From: Paracentrotus lividus
Taxonomy: Eukaryota > Echinodermata > Echinoidea > Camarodonta > Echinidae
Length of the DNA stretch: 64,000 bases
Assembly (NCBI GenBank): GCA_940671915.1
Contig: CALNVZ010003426.1
Location: 49,626,810 to 49,690,809 of the forward strand
Direction: 5' to 3'
Below the pieces are notes generated by a model. That model was given only the letters and a program-made list of their open reading frames with translations, had not been told where the DNA came from and did no database searches. Shown here one piece after another: positions 47,724 to 61,060 of this stretch (position 1 is the stretch's first letter; each line of letters starts with the position of its first letter). Position numbers and translations under genes: made by a program.

Positions 47724-50345
47724 GAGGAAAAGCCAACTTTTTTTTTCATTTGCCTGCTCAAGTCCTTTGCATCTTGTGCCCATCTCCTATTTATTTCAGG
47801 TAAAACCATCCTGGTTCTTGCCACTAACATTTTTCAGTAGAGACCAATAACATTTAATTGCCATCTCGGTTTACCTTTAACTTTAATTCAAAAGTCGTGA
47901 TGGTCATCTTGACAGACCATGATTAGAAAGATGTTTATATTAATATGGCTTCCTGCTTTGTGTGGGATGGTCATTTATTTGACCAATCCTCTTATAAATG
48001 GATGTTTAGTTGCGCATGTGACATAATGAATGACATTTCACAAAGGTCAGTTTTCAATTTTAACCTGAAAACTTCCACAATGGTCTTCAAAATATCAATA
48101 AAATACAACAACAATAATAATAATAATAATAATAATGAAATACAAAAATTAATAATTAGTGATAAATCAAAATGGGGGATTAGTCACATGTACACAAGCC
48201 TTTCAAATAATACCATATTTTGCGATGTGATTTTTTTAATGAAACGTTCAAGTTATTATAGCTCATTGATTACGAAGATGTTACACTTTTAATGTACACC
48301 AATATCCAAATTTCTCAAACTCACTAAAAATCGTTTGATTTACAATATAGGCCTAGTGACTCGCATGAGAGCTGATGTTTTAATCAAATTCCAGCCCAGC
48401 ACTCATCAGGTAAGTGAATTATGATACACTCTTGCAAATAGTATTAGTATGAGGTGAATTGTAGGGAGATACATAATTGGCTAAAGTAAGAATTTTCTAT
48501 CATTAATTAGATTTAAATTACAGGTGCATGTAGAGAGATTGCTTGAATGTGTAACCTGTGCACCATGTTGGTTGATTTCACTTTGAAAAAAATATTCAAA
48601 TTTAACCTTTTCCCTACCATATACCATAGGCCAAAAATCCCAAGCATGCAATACAATTTGTTTGGATAAAGATATGTTTTTTTCTTTGATAAACTATTTG
48701 GCAATATTCAATCAAATCAGTGCATGAATCTCCTAAGAATTCAATATTACAAGAAAACTTGTGACAATCACGTTCTTACATAAAAAGTATGGGGATAAGA
48801 GGATATTCAGCCCCCTCCCCCTCCCCCAGTGAGCTGTACCTAAAATGGTCCCTTAGCCCTCTAAACTAGCCTATATCCAACTCCCGTTTTATTCACTTTT
48901 TTGGACAATAGGATCTTGATTCAACTGTTGAAATAGACTCCTATAGGGCCCTAGAGAAAATAATTTTGTGGGTTGATCACTTGTGAGATACAATTCCATC
49001 TATAAGCCCTATACTCCCCTACTATCAAATAAAAATTTCTTTCTTTTCAACACCACCATGAGAATTGTTCCTTGTTCAATTGACTAGAAATCAGAAAATA
49101 GACTAAATTCTTTGCAATATAAAAGACTTGTAGAGGAACAAATCAATTTCATGGCTAATATATTTTCATTATCAATAATGCTCTTCCTGCGGTTTTTCAA
49201 GTGTGCAGACTTTCCCAGGGCTTCAAATTTCAAAACATAAATAGATCGAGTGCTACGCACTACCCTTGTCTGTTGTAAATAAGCAAATGTTGTACTGTAA
49301 TTGAAATACTTCACAGGGACTTTACAGTATTTGGGGTGCTATATCCAAAGACTGACAAAAAGTGGCTAAGTTCAAGGATTTTAGAATGCATAAATCAAGT
49401 TACAAATGATGATGACGATGTTGCTGATTCACAGCATTTATACATGTAATTATGGCCCAACACTTCTTTCTTTTTTTTTTTTTTTTAACCTGTAGGCCTA
49501 TACATGTAGACCTAGACGAGAATTCCTCTAATAGGGTACATACAAATATGTGTATGTCTATTGCTTCTTTTAAAATAAGAGAGTTTTGAGGCACAATTTC
49601 AAGTTTAATCTAGGCTGTTAATTCTACAGAAATTCGGTCAAAGGATGTGAGTTCCATAAGAAGGGAGTCTGTGTAAGCAGACTATCCGTGGATGTGACTT
49701 ACAATAAATGGAATGATCCATTTCTGAATTATGATTGGTGAGTTTGTGGTAATGTTATTAAATTGTCTAAAATAATTTAATATTTGTGCCAGCTAAGAGC
49801 AAGAAGAGCATTAACTCACATCAGATTGTCCAAAGATAATTCCTATTTTGCTCTAAACAGACCAGCTACATGTATGTGTTTTAGTAGAAGGTCACAAGTG
49901 CAATTCTCTCAATTTCTACTGATTTCACAAACACTGAACATGATATATAATAAGAGGAAACTGTTGGAAATATTTTTAAATTATTGCGGTTTCAAATGTT
50001 GGCAAATTTCTCATTCATAATTGGTGCGATGTGATGTGGTTGATTCATTTCATTAATTGGATAGTTTGTGGCAGTGCATGTCAAGCTGACTATGTACATG
50101 TACAGTATGGTCACAACTAGAATAGGAACCCCCCCCCCCCCGTTACACATCTAGATTATGTAAATTCCAAGAACACATGTACTATTAACTTTTACATTCA
50201 TTTACAGATCTTCAATCACCAAGTACGATAAATTGGGTAGACACATTTATTTACAAGGAATTAGGGAGATGGGAAAGTAGAAAGATAGAAGGTACATGTA
50301 TATGAAGAGAAAGATCATAAATATAAAAGCAGGAACTAAACTCAC

Positions 50346-50625
50346 CTGTGTCTTTGGCCTTCATTTGTGTCCTCGACATCAGAAAAAATCCAGTATAAAT
50401 CCAAGTGTTCCAAGGAAGCCACCTGCCAGCAGAAACTCAAGGGCTGGGTCTAGAGCAGTCTGCACGAGTTGATGCTGTTGTAGGTGTCCCTGAGCTTGGT
50501 GTCCTTCAAGATCTTGGCTGTAAGCTCAGCAACTCTTGGACAGGTGACCCAGAGAAGGTAGTGTCCTTTGAGAGCCTGGAGATCGCTGTCACAGTTGCGC
50601 TTTTATTGCTGTGACTGTATATACA
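50346..50625 (-). other. GC-richer, stop-poor island with strong splice donor; candidate 5' exon
   Basis: The minus strand ends at donor ACACAG|GTGAGT (50346). Upstream of it two different frames are coding-like. One reads LQALKGHYLLWVTCPRVAEL, then TAKILKDTKLRDTYNSINSC, and stops at about 50447. The other reads LVQTALDPALEFLLAGGFLG and stops shortly before the donor. A third possibility is MSRTQMKAKDT running into the donor in phase 1. The plus strand is also open for 69 codons. It may be an untranslated first exon of the SHANK transcript or a decayed gene fragment. I do not recognise the protein in any frame. Confidence 0.35.
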
Positions 50626-52949
50626 TGTAATTTACAGTTGCACCAGCCGTTCAAATAGTCACAAGACATTAGCTGCTTCAGTCGCTCCAGGTGATGAGCT
50701 ACATGTACATGTACATTCCTAGTGATATATCTAGAAGACTGAATAAATCCTTGTTAGTCGTCCACAAGATCCATTGTTTGGACCTCTTACAAATGTCCCA
50801 ACATGGAGATCTATAGTCGGTATAATTCCTGTCAAAAAACTGCAAGCAATTCTTAGTTATTGGCAAATGTTATTTCCAATTTATTTCAGTTTCCTGTTGT
50901 ATCTGCTAGAAAACAGTATTCAGGTGGAACATGAAAGTTGAGGAATGACATGAACACTTCTTCATAGTTTCCTGCTAAATTCAAACAAAGGCTGGTAAAT
51001 AGAGGCAAGACTTTGCATTCTTGCTCAGCTTGATCTAAAACAAATCTAACTAAAACATATTTACAAGATGATGCCCCTCCTGCCTAGAGATTCACAACAA
51101 AATTAGGAACTGATGTTTCCACGATCTGTATTCCTCACAAATATCCAAAATAGTGGGGCAAATGTACATACATTCACAACTGCAACTGAGAAAAGTTCCC
51201 ACCAAAACAGCAAACCAGGTCCATAATGACAAGTAACACAATGATTCAGTGTCAGCAATTCATTGTACAGTACCAGTTATGTGAAAAAGCGAGGTGAAGT
51301 CACAGGGAGGTTGCTCCTAAAACGTTCTAATCCTGTATAATTCCTTTTCTTACAAATTCCTCTCGGCTTCCTTCACCCACCTTCGCCCACCTTAAAGACG
51401 ATTACAGATTTACCAAGACAATAGGTCTACCAGAAAATGAACGGATGTCCAGAACTATCTTCAGCCCTGTACTTACAAATAGAGCCCCTCTACAGGCAAC
51501 GCTGTGAATTCCCATGGAATAAACAGCGTGCACTGGTCGCAATTCAGTACCCCTTTTGTATGCTCTTGTTTTCTTTTGGCTCATTCCACTAGAAGTTACA
51601 AAGCATTTTTTGCCTCCTTCCATGGCCAGCCTGAACACACATTGCATCAAAGAGAAAGCTTTTTCAAACAACTGACATCAAAGTTAGTTTGTGGGCACAC
51701 ACCTTGTTTAGTTAAAGCCAAATATTGATATTGATGTGGTAGCAGCAAAAATGTGCATTCTTGCAAATAAGTTTTTGGAAGCATAAGTCAGAAAAGATGG
51801 CAAATTACTAATCTACTTTTCAAATGTACTAAAATTTCCTTTGTAGGTCTAAATGTAGGCATAAATAGAAGTCAAATTTTTAACACAGAGACCTACATGT
51901 ACATTTACATGTTTATTATTTGTGGACACTATTACAAGAAAATTGTGATTCTTTGAAACCAAACTTTACAAACAATTTCCATTTTTGAAAGTACATGTAT
52001 CAAACAGAAGTCTGTAGACAAAGACTACATCTCAACCTGTCTATTTAAAGCCCCTCCCTCTTCACAGATCACAATAGAAAAAAGGATGCTGATTTTTTTT
52101 TTAGTCTGAAAGGGATAGAAAATAGAATTGGATGGTAGACCCTTTATACGGGTGTACGGAAATCTTTTGATTGCTTTGTAAGGATGGTGTTTAGACTAGC
52201 AGAATTTAAAGTGCTTCAACAAATATTTATCTTGAATATTGAAGAGGACACTATCATATAATGTGTTAGTGTAACCTACACTATTGTCCGTGATCCACTA
52301 AAAATAGACTAAAGTAGTTTTTACAAATGTATATGTTTCTTCCAAGACGCATCTATAAACATACACAAGTTAATCCAAAGTTATGTTGATTATAGGTTAT
52401 GATAAATGTTGAAGACAAATCCTAACTTTAATCAGTGTCCGATTTTTTTAATGTATGCATAGTAGATCTACTTTCTTGTTTTCTCATATGATATAAAAAA
52501 AATGTTGAAGCGCTTTCGTAATTCAGAACACTTCAAAACATTAAATGGAAACAAAGTGGCATACGTCCTATTAAACTTCATAAAAACATGGCAAAATATT
52601 CTGACTGAATATTCTGATATTGCCATGTTCAATGTATAGACTTCTTACAATTTAATTTTGAATAAAAACAAAGTAACATACATGTACCGGATTACGAGTA
52701 AAACCCTAATCAACCAGATAACGAGTAAAACCCTAACCAGAGATGACATTGCTTTTGAATCATTCATTTCCTAATAAAATGGTTTATTGGTTGACTAATT
52801 TTCACACTAATTTCTGTTTACTATCATCAATTGTCAGAGATAAACCATTTTGAGTGAAGAGAAACGATGTGTGAAAGCACGTAAAGGGTGACCTTGGTTT
52901 TGTATGGTAACAGTTCAATGCCAGGCATAAATACATGTGCTGTACAATG
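50626..52949. other. Nothing recognised
   Basis: The stretch is AT-rich and intergenic-looking. There is a dense TACATGTACATG cluster at 50698-50715, and two diverged copies of an ACGAGTAAAACCCTAA-containing 30-mer at 52690-52740. The GTAAGT at 51477-51472 follows an open 89-codon minus frame, but its exon base is T and I do not support it as an exon. Confidence 0.4.
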
Positions 52950-52952
52950 TTA

Positions 52953-53458
52953 GGGTGTGTTCAATGATGATTTTCAAATTTAAACAGCAACATGAATCAT
53001 GATACAAAACACAATTACAAAACGCTGATATAAAGCGAAACAAAAAAAGTCTGTGTTCATTGTCCCCCACTCCCGATCGTAAAGTAAACGTCTTTCAGAT
53101 CTCGATTCGGAGGAAAATTTAAACGTCAAAAAAGGTGCGTTATGAAACATGATCAGCTTCGATTTTACGACCTTCAGCAAAGCAAATGCAACGAAATGCA
53201 ACACTGAACGCAAATGATCAGTTTTCAAACATCTTTAAATGTGCTCCTGCAATGAAAACTTCCAGTGCAAGTGAAAAAAACACAGATGTTTGTTTTTGAG
53301 AGCAGGGAATTTTAAGACGATCGACGTATAATCACCATTAAATTTTCAACACTGAACGGTGCACTGCTGATCGCGTTTGTGTTCTGTGTTTTGTAATTGC
53401 GTTTTGTGTCATGATTTAGGTTGATGTTTAAATTTGAAAATCAACATTGAACACACCC
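52953..53458. mobile_element. 506-bp MITE with ~71-bp TIRs and TTA duplication
   Basis: Left GGGTGTGTTCAATGATGATT and inverted right GGGTGTGTTCAATGTTGATT continue in register through TTACAAAAC, with about 7 mismatches over 71 bp. TTA flanks both ends (52950-52952, 53459-53461). Internal sequence has scattered CGATCG/GATCGT palindromes and no transposase. The ends and TWA duplication fit a Harbinger-type MITE. Confidence 0.9.
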
Positions 53459-53461
53459 TTA

Positions 53462-56400
53462 GTGTCATTTGGGTAAACCATGGCACAAGTAATTAAATAT
53501 TGTGGGAAGTTAGTGCCTCCATGTACCTTTTCTTTTCGGGAAATACGGTTATTAATAACCTCATCAAATATCAACCAACACCCTCTTTTGACCAAGTTAA
53601 ATTATTCACACTTTATCAATGTTGATTTTAATCAATATGCTGTTGCATGTTGGTTTAATGGTTTAAAGGCTTCATTTTGCTCTTGTTTGAAAGTTACAAG
53701 GATGGTGTCAGAAAGGTATTATTCCAATCATACAATGTATGCCAAAAGATCCATATATTAAACAATACAGAGGAATCAGAAAATGAAGTCACAAAATATC
53801 AGATTTACCAGTACCAGATTTATCATGATATTGCTATTCCATGAAATCTCTTTTACCCTGTATTGATCCAACCTAACCCTATTACCTTAAATAACTGAAT
53901 TGCAACCAAAACCGTTACCAGATAAATAAGTATGATCGCAGGAACGCAGAAATACATGCATGTATTAAAAACTTCTACATTTCCGTAGCCATACACCTGA
54001 GCACCACACAGACTTGTACATGACACAGTATTGAAAAACCGATCCAATGTCATCTGCTATGAACGAGAGCTGAAGGGTATATCGCCCTCGCTGCTCAACT
54101 GAAGGTCAAGTAAAACGGTAGTTAAAGCAACTCGCGTAATACTCCAAAGGTTACACTCTCATCGATCAACCTATCCTCTTAATACTATTGATTTGTTCAG
54201 AGAAATGCAGAGAATCTTTTTTATTGCTATGCACTCTTGTGTTAATGACATAATGCAGTGGAAATCAATGGGCCGTTTCATTGGACAGTTGATTTTGTAC
54301 AGAAGGCCTATGTTGTTGCACTGTACAGTTAGTTGGATACAAAATGTATTTTAAAACACAGATGATCATCATACATTGTATATCTACATCATAACATAAT
54401 GACCACCTGTCCATAAGGACGTTTCCTTTGCCCCTACGATCAATCTCATTCCATTGCAAGATGAATTAATAGACCTCCTTCTAAAGACCACATTTTGTTT
54501 TCCTTGAACAGGATATTTTATTGAAGTTGTATATAATTTTGCTGATAAAGGGCCCAACTTGCTGGCAGAGACAAAACGCCGCAACTGACTAGTCGCAGAG
54601 ACTCGGGAGATGAATAGAAAGTTGCCTCAACTACACTAAAAAAGGTGAAAACCACTTTGCCAAGAAGTTGCTGCAACATCGCCACAACATCTCTGGAAGG
54701 TCTCAGAGATGTTGCATCAACTCCTCTCTGGTTAATATCTTCCAGAGGAAAGCAGAATACATACATGTAGCTCCCTTCTGCCCAGTCTACAGTGTATGTT
54801 TATTTTGAACATGACCTTCATTGTTGATAGTTCAGAATAAACTGGTCAAGCTCAACACACAATCCATTATTATCTCTTTACTGACCTCTGCAGAAGGTCC
54901 AGCAGAGGGTCAACTCCAAGGAAATATTAACTGACCCCGCAAATGAATGCCTGCAAAATAGTTGAAGACTAGTATAAACATCAATTATGTCTCAAAACTG
55001 TATTTAACGTTGGGATCAAGGTAATGAATAATAATTATATGCTAATGGGCAAAAACTGTTATTTTGTAAGTGACTTTTCCTGTCAGTGTCAATTCTCAAA
55101 TGTTCTTGTGTTGCAAAATCTGCATATTTTTTATATAAAAAAACATTTGTTATATTTTGAGATTGTGCTTGTTTTCTGATTCGCGAAATTTGCCAGGAGC
55201 AGTCGCCAAAATAACTTTTACAGTATTGCAACATGACCTTGGGCAATGCCAATGGAAATAGAATAACATTCAACATAATATCTACACATTAATGTATAAA
55301 GATGTTACCTGATTCCAAAAACTTTCTCAAATATTTTTCCACATACTCAAATCCTAAACGGTCCCTTTAATACAATGTCCTTATAAAGTGGACATCAGCT
55401 TTATGGTGGCTTATGGACTTAGTCCAATGAAGGTTAACAATGAAGAGCGGATTATAGAGATTAATTACGGTATTTCTGAAGGATAAATCTTTAGATCTGC
55501 TTTTAATACGACTGATCTTGTCAGAGGCAACATATAAATTTGGTGCTTGAGATGACATTAAGTAAATATGGCCTATGGGCTGATGTATCGTAAGTTCCAC
55601 AAGTCAAAAGTATTAATTATAAAAATGCTTTCTGAATGTGAATCATGCATCATATTACTACATTATGTATTACTACATACATGTAATTTAATTCATAATG
55701 ATTTGAAACAACTTAATTGTAGCATAAGTGGGTAGATTGTCATTATTGGAAAGAGGGGAAAGGTTAATTTCAGTCCATGAAAAAAAACATACGTGTATAA
55801 AGTATATAAATATATTATACACAATACCTCGATTGATATTTGACTTATAATGATACATACCAAATGAATCATATTGGTGTGTTCATCAATCGTACACAAA
55901 AAGAAATGATTTTATACTGGAACCATATCGAATGTCAAACAAAAAAAAAAGATCTATAAAGAAAACATTTTGATATATATATTAAGTGAATAAATGATAT
56001 TAATAGCAAACATTAAAAATAACAAGAAGGTGAAGAAGAATATGCAAGTACTTCATTCAATCCATGGTGCAAAGCATAATAAATTGAGAAGAAAGAAAGA
56101 AAGAGAAATCTAACCTTACAGGAAATATATAAAAAATGAATCAGGAAATTATTACCTTTTCTTGCAAAAGAATGAAAAGAACATGCGCAGTAACATTGTA
56201 ATATCACAGTAACCTTTTATTTCTCTTCAGAAAAGGTGATCTAATACGGAAGATAAAGATAATATTACACTTTAGCTTACCAACTTCCTAAGTGATAGGT
56301 TGGAGTTCACCTAACAAACTATTGGTGGTTTAATACTGGAGCTGCATGGAGTATTCCTGATTACGTGTTTGCTGCTTTGAATCAGGATTCCCAAATTACC

Positions 56401-56754
56401 TGCAGTAAATATGAAATTAAGACATGACGGAAATGAATTGAATATGACATGCATGGGCTGTTTTCATGTTTTCTTTCCCAGGTATCTCAATAGCGTTGAC
56501 AATAAGGAATCAAACATTAACTTTTGAGAGCAAAAAGGCATTTGTTTACATTCTTCTGGCTGAGAGCCATCAGATTTTTTTTTTTAATAAGAGTTTCAAG
56601 TTTTCAAAAGATATGGAATCCTAGTAAAAACTCAAGAACACTACATTTGAACAAGAGCTCTCTGCCTTTTCAGCTTTTGAATGACGTATAAAACTTGAAC
56701 CCGCTTACAAAAAAATGTATGAACATATCCAATCAAATTAATTAGTTAAAACTA
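53462..56754. other. Nothing recognised
   Basis: No exons or element ends were identified. Around 54560-54740 there are repeated GTTGC and CAACATC blocks (GAAGTTGCTGCAACATC), suggesting an old foldback sequence that I could not delimit. Confidence 0.35.
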
Positions 56755-56840
56755 TAAGCGCTTAGAAACACTAAGGTGGATATCGTATTAAGCGCTATAT
56801 AAATGCAACTATTATTATTATTATTATTATTATTAATAAA
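56755..56840 (+). repeat. SINE-like 3' tail with (TAT)n
   Basis: AAGCGCTTAGAAACACTAAG, then TATTAAGCGCTATATAAATG and a run of TAT repeats. The same kind of tail is at 23660-23755 in the other orientation. Confidence 0.55.
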
Positions 56841-57292
56841 AATGCATTAATACAAATTACAATTCACAAGAAAATGTATGTTATCAAAAGCCAATCGCAA
56901 AAAGTTTATTTCCAAAGCGAATAACCTTATCAAAAGAGGACTCCATTCAGATCATTAACCCCATCCAAATATTTTCGTAGATGGAAATATAAAAGCAATG
57001 TTTACATTTTATTTACAAAATGTACATGTGCAGGCCAGCCTATGCATGATACATGTACGCTTCCAGAAAATTTCATAACCTGATTAAAAGTAGACTTTCC
57101 ACAGATCTGCATACACATGTACCCAATTAAGAGATTGTTCGATAAAAAGGGAATATTTAACCAGACTAAAAGCGAACCTTATACAGATGCATACATGCAT
57201 ACATGTATCCAATTTATGCATATATGAGATTGTTCTAAAAAAAAAAAAGAGAAGGAAATGTTTTAGAATAAAAATACTAGTGGACCATTCTT

Positions 57293-59475
57293 GGTCACGT
57301 GTGTGACCAAAATTATGCAAAATCTTGACTTTAATTGGCTATAACTCTAACAATTTTAAAGATATGCTGATTTAATGTTTATATCGTGCTAATATATTTT
57401 GTTGGCTATCATTTGTAATATTTTTTGATATTTACAATATGCATGTTCAAGGTCAGAGGTCAAAAAGAAGTGGGTCACGTGTGTGACTCACAGAACGGCA
57501 TGATTTTGAAAGTTCAATTTCATTTGAAATTCTGTGAGTTTTAAAATGATGAAATGTTCTTATTGTGTGAGATATGCATTATGGACCTGTTAACCAAAAA
57601 ATACCACTGGATAGGAGTCATCTCTGAAATTCTTTTTTTAATCTATTATTTTATATCGTGATGTCGGGTCACGTGTGTGACCTATGGCAAATTGTACAGA
57701 AAAATGAATATATTATGTATTTGCAATAAATGTACATTTCGAGCAATTACTATATCCGCTGTGGTAAAAAAATTTATGAACTCAACCCTAGTCAGTCAAT
57801 GGGGTGTTTTGGTAGCTGTCAAGACTGGGGAGGGGCGGGTAGGGACGGGGGGCCATGATGCCCCCTATAAGATCTTGGCTGTTGATCGCGCGAGCGCGCC
57901 GAAAATTTGCACAATGGTAGTGTGTGATGTAACTACAAGAAAGCACTGTTAATTTCCCAATAATAATAATAATTTATTTTATATGAATTAATTATGCCAA
58001 TTACGCATTGTATGAAGTCATAATTTTTGTTCCAATTGACAAACTACAGCTTCTGGAATGCTAATTTTGTGTTTGCATAATCTTATAGGATTCCTAACAA
58101 TTGTACTTGGAAAAAAACTTGATATTGGACTAAATTCCTTGTGTATTTTATTGTTTTATGAATTCCTTATGTTTTAGTTGTTTTTTGACCATTTGTTTTT
58201 GTTTGTTTGTTCTTTTGTTGTTTTTTGTTGTTGTTGTTTTTTCGCAAAAATTATTGCAGAACCATTTTTGGAGCATAATAATGCTAAATTGAATTAATTT
58301 CAGCCAATGAAAGTGAAAATAATCAGAATTTATGACCGCCCCCACCCAGCGGGTCACGTGTTTGACCAGTTGTTTGCTAATTAATAATCGTTAAAACTTG
58401 TCATGGATTCATATTTAGTGAGATGCAAGGTACATTAAATCTAGCTTTGATGAATAATTATAGCCATGGTTAAGACGGGGCATAAACTTTTTGTGTTTTC
58501 TGGTTACTTGTTGTGGCATTTTGAGGGCAGTTAATTTCCAGGGTTGATTATCTTAATATCAATTTAACAACATTATTTTTGGGGTTAGATTAAAAGGAAT
58601 AGAGGTAAATAATAATATAATGACAGTAATCCAAGTAAGGAAGTCAGCATATCCATTCAGTCAGGGTTAAAAAAATGATATTTTATTTACCGTTTTCCAT
58701 TTAATTATCATTTAATGTTAATTTATGCAAATGAGCATGAACAATGCAAAAAATCACGAAAAAACATCAGTTCATGAAACTTCAGACATTGCTCTATTTG
58801 AATATGCAGCTTAAAATCAAAAAAGCAAAATCTATTTGTCCCCAATAGGTTCACTTTCAAAGAATGGCCGAATAGCCTGGTCCCTTTTTTTAAGGCATGA
58901 CCATAGTTGGTCACACACGTGACCCGTGGGTCACGTGTGTGACCAATTCAAAGTTAATTAATAACTAAATTAAAAGCTGTCATGGCTTCATATTTGGAGA
59001 GATGCAAGGCACATTATATCTAGCTTTGGAGAAAAAATTGTAATAATAATAGAACCATGGTTTTCGGGGGGCGTTAACTTTTCGTGTTTTTGGTCACGTG
59101 TGTGACATTTGAATGGCAATTAATTTCTTTAGTTAAATTATCTTAAAACAATCAATTCAAACACCATATATTTTTCAGTTAAATCTAAGGAATGAAGTTA
59201 AAAAAAGGGTATAATGACAATAATCAAAGTAAGGAGACCAGCATATACAATCAATTCAGGGTCAAAGAAATGAATTTTACCGTACCATTTTTCTATTCAA
59301 ATTTGTTGCATGTTAATTTATGTAAATGAGCATGAAAAATTTGTAAAATTAAGAATAAAAATGCATTTCATGAAACTTCAGACAATGCTGCTATATGAAT
59401 GTGCAGCTTAAAAACAAAAAGGACAAACTTTATTTTTTCCAAAAAAGGTTCACTTTTCAAAGAATCGCCCTAGTA
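57293..59475 (+). repeat. Repeat zone built on GGTCACGTGTGTGACC with a ~560-bp tandem duplication
   Basis: Seven copies of the 16-mer, or a 1-2 base variant, start at 57293, 57473, 57667, 58352, 58909 (inverted), 58929 and 59092. Two diverged ~540-bp units follow the copies at 58352 and 58929. They share, in order, GTCATGGATTCATATTT, GAGATGCAAGG, AATGACAxTAATC, TTAATTTATG, AAATGAGCATGAA and TTCATGAAACTTCAGACA, and end at CTTTxAAAGAAT. No gene is seen. It looks like a complex repeat, possibly a piece of a larger transposon. Confidence 0.85.
58907..58946. repeat. Perfect 40-bp palindrome (19-bp arms, 2-bp centre)
   Basis: TTGGTCACACACGTGACCC (58907-58925), then GT, then its exact reverse complement (58928-58946). 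It marks the boundary between the two tandem units. Confidence 0.95.
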
Positions 59476-61060
59476 CTAAAAACCTGATTAAAAGTGACTT
59501 CACACTGTAGACCTAAATGTACCCAATTATGTGATTGTTCACTACAAGGAAAAAAAAGAATATCGAATAAAATACAATGCAAACATCCCCATTATGGGGC
59601 CATTGTATGATTGCAGAAACTGTGATTTTCCCAGGCTTTGAAAGCCGGTGCAATGTTTACAATCGGAGTAAGCTAAGGAAGTTCTTGCATTTTTATAAAC
59701 CTACAAATAAAAGGATGTGGGATCAGTGTAAGAATACAATATACCTGTCATGACAATGACTGAGTACTGAAAAAGCCTGATTTTAAGAATATAACATTTA
59801 TTTTCAAACATAGCAAATGAACTGGGCCTATACAGTGTACATGTACATGTATGCTGCCGGAGTAGGGTGAAGGGGGCTAAACTTATGAAACACTGTTTCT
59901 GTCTGCTTTCAGTTTCATAATATCTGTTGAAATATAAATGGTTTACATTTGTGTCTTGATTAAAATAATTTTCTAGATTTATTTGGTCCTGTTTATTGTG
60001 TTTCTCAATCCACATTGGCAAGGATTGAGATCTCCAGAGCAACTTTGTCAAAACAGCATTTAAAAACAGTAAATGATCACTTGGTAGTTTTAACATTTTA
60101 GGCCTACATGTACATGTACCTGTTCATATAAACAAATAATTGTTACATGTATGCACAAATAAAATTTGTGAGGGCCTCTTACTTAGTAAAAATAACTAAT
60201 TATTCAATTGTAAGTTACATGTAGCATCAATACAAAGAATACAAGCCTTGCAATATATGCAATTACCTATAAAAAGCCCCTGCATAATTATCATATCAAT
60301 TTGTCCTGGTACTACATGTCAAATATTTTCTTTCTTGATAGCCAAAAACCCATTATTATCCCATACACTTTTACAGAGAGTTACATCTAATGCCCTTATT
60401 TTTGTAGCTAATTTAATTGCATTTATTTTATTGAAAACAAATTTATAAAAGTTCTTTGGGGGGCCTAGCCAACGACAACTAATCCTGATACATTGAACCC
60501 TATGAGACAAGTCAATTAATTAAACAGGATTTTAATAATTTTCTCAGGCAGTTTGGGGCATTTGCAGGCGAAATTGCCCTGCACCCCCCCCCCCCACACA
60601 CACACACACCTTTTCCATTCGCGGATTGCTGTTTACAGGGATCAAAATCCCTCTGGTTCTCAGCATAACAGTATACAAATATTATACAGACACCTGTTAA
60701 GAATAACAAGAATTGGATCCACCCAGACTGTATCAGATGACAAATGTATAATACCTTGAAATAAAATCAATAGTAATTCTACAAATAGACTAAACAGTAT
60801 ACATGTACAGGCTGTACATGCATTTTTTGTACAGTATGATTTAATTACCATGTACATATAGGCCTACATATACTTGTACTGTAAATTTTATTTGAATTGC
60901 ATAATGCCATACATGTTATTAACACATCATATCATAAATTACGTACGATATTTGTGGAAAAATCCCACACCATGTAGGCCTACAGATCATTTCCACCTCT
61001 TCCATTTGTTAAGTAATATTTTGACTAAAAATTTAATTTTAGAAATATGTTCTCTCTCTA
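59476..61060. other. Nothing recognised
   Basis: The stretch has several TACATGTACATG clusters (59837, 60105, 60800), and a C-run plus (CA)n at 60585-60609. No exon or element ends were identified. Confidence 0.4.

Larger units (their letters stand above)
42543..50345 (-). other. Upstream of the 506-codon exon: 5' flank or first intron
   Basis: No coding exon was recognised. Of note are the X-boxes at 43986 and 44261 in a GC-richer patch (about 43900-44400), a G-run at 45181-45193, and the CT/CTAT microsatellite at 47579-47723. A CAACAACAATAATAAT run lies at 48107-48135. If the exon ending at 50346 belongs to this gene, this whole span is its first intron. Confidence 0.4.

Noticed and set aside
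51402..51671. Minus-strand 89-codon frame followed by GTAAGT
   Set aside because: The donor has T at the exon's last base, the frame has no recognisable sequence, and no partner acceptor in a matching phase is evident.
53853..54053. Minus-strand 66-codon frame with a hydrophobic helix (AIILIYLVTVLVAIQLF)
   Set aside because: Isolated, not flanked by plausible splice sites, and hydrophobic stretches are common in AT-rich random frames.
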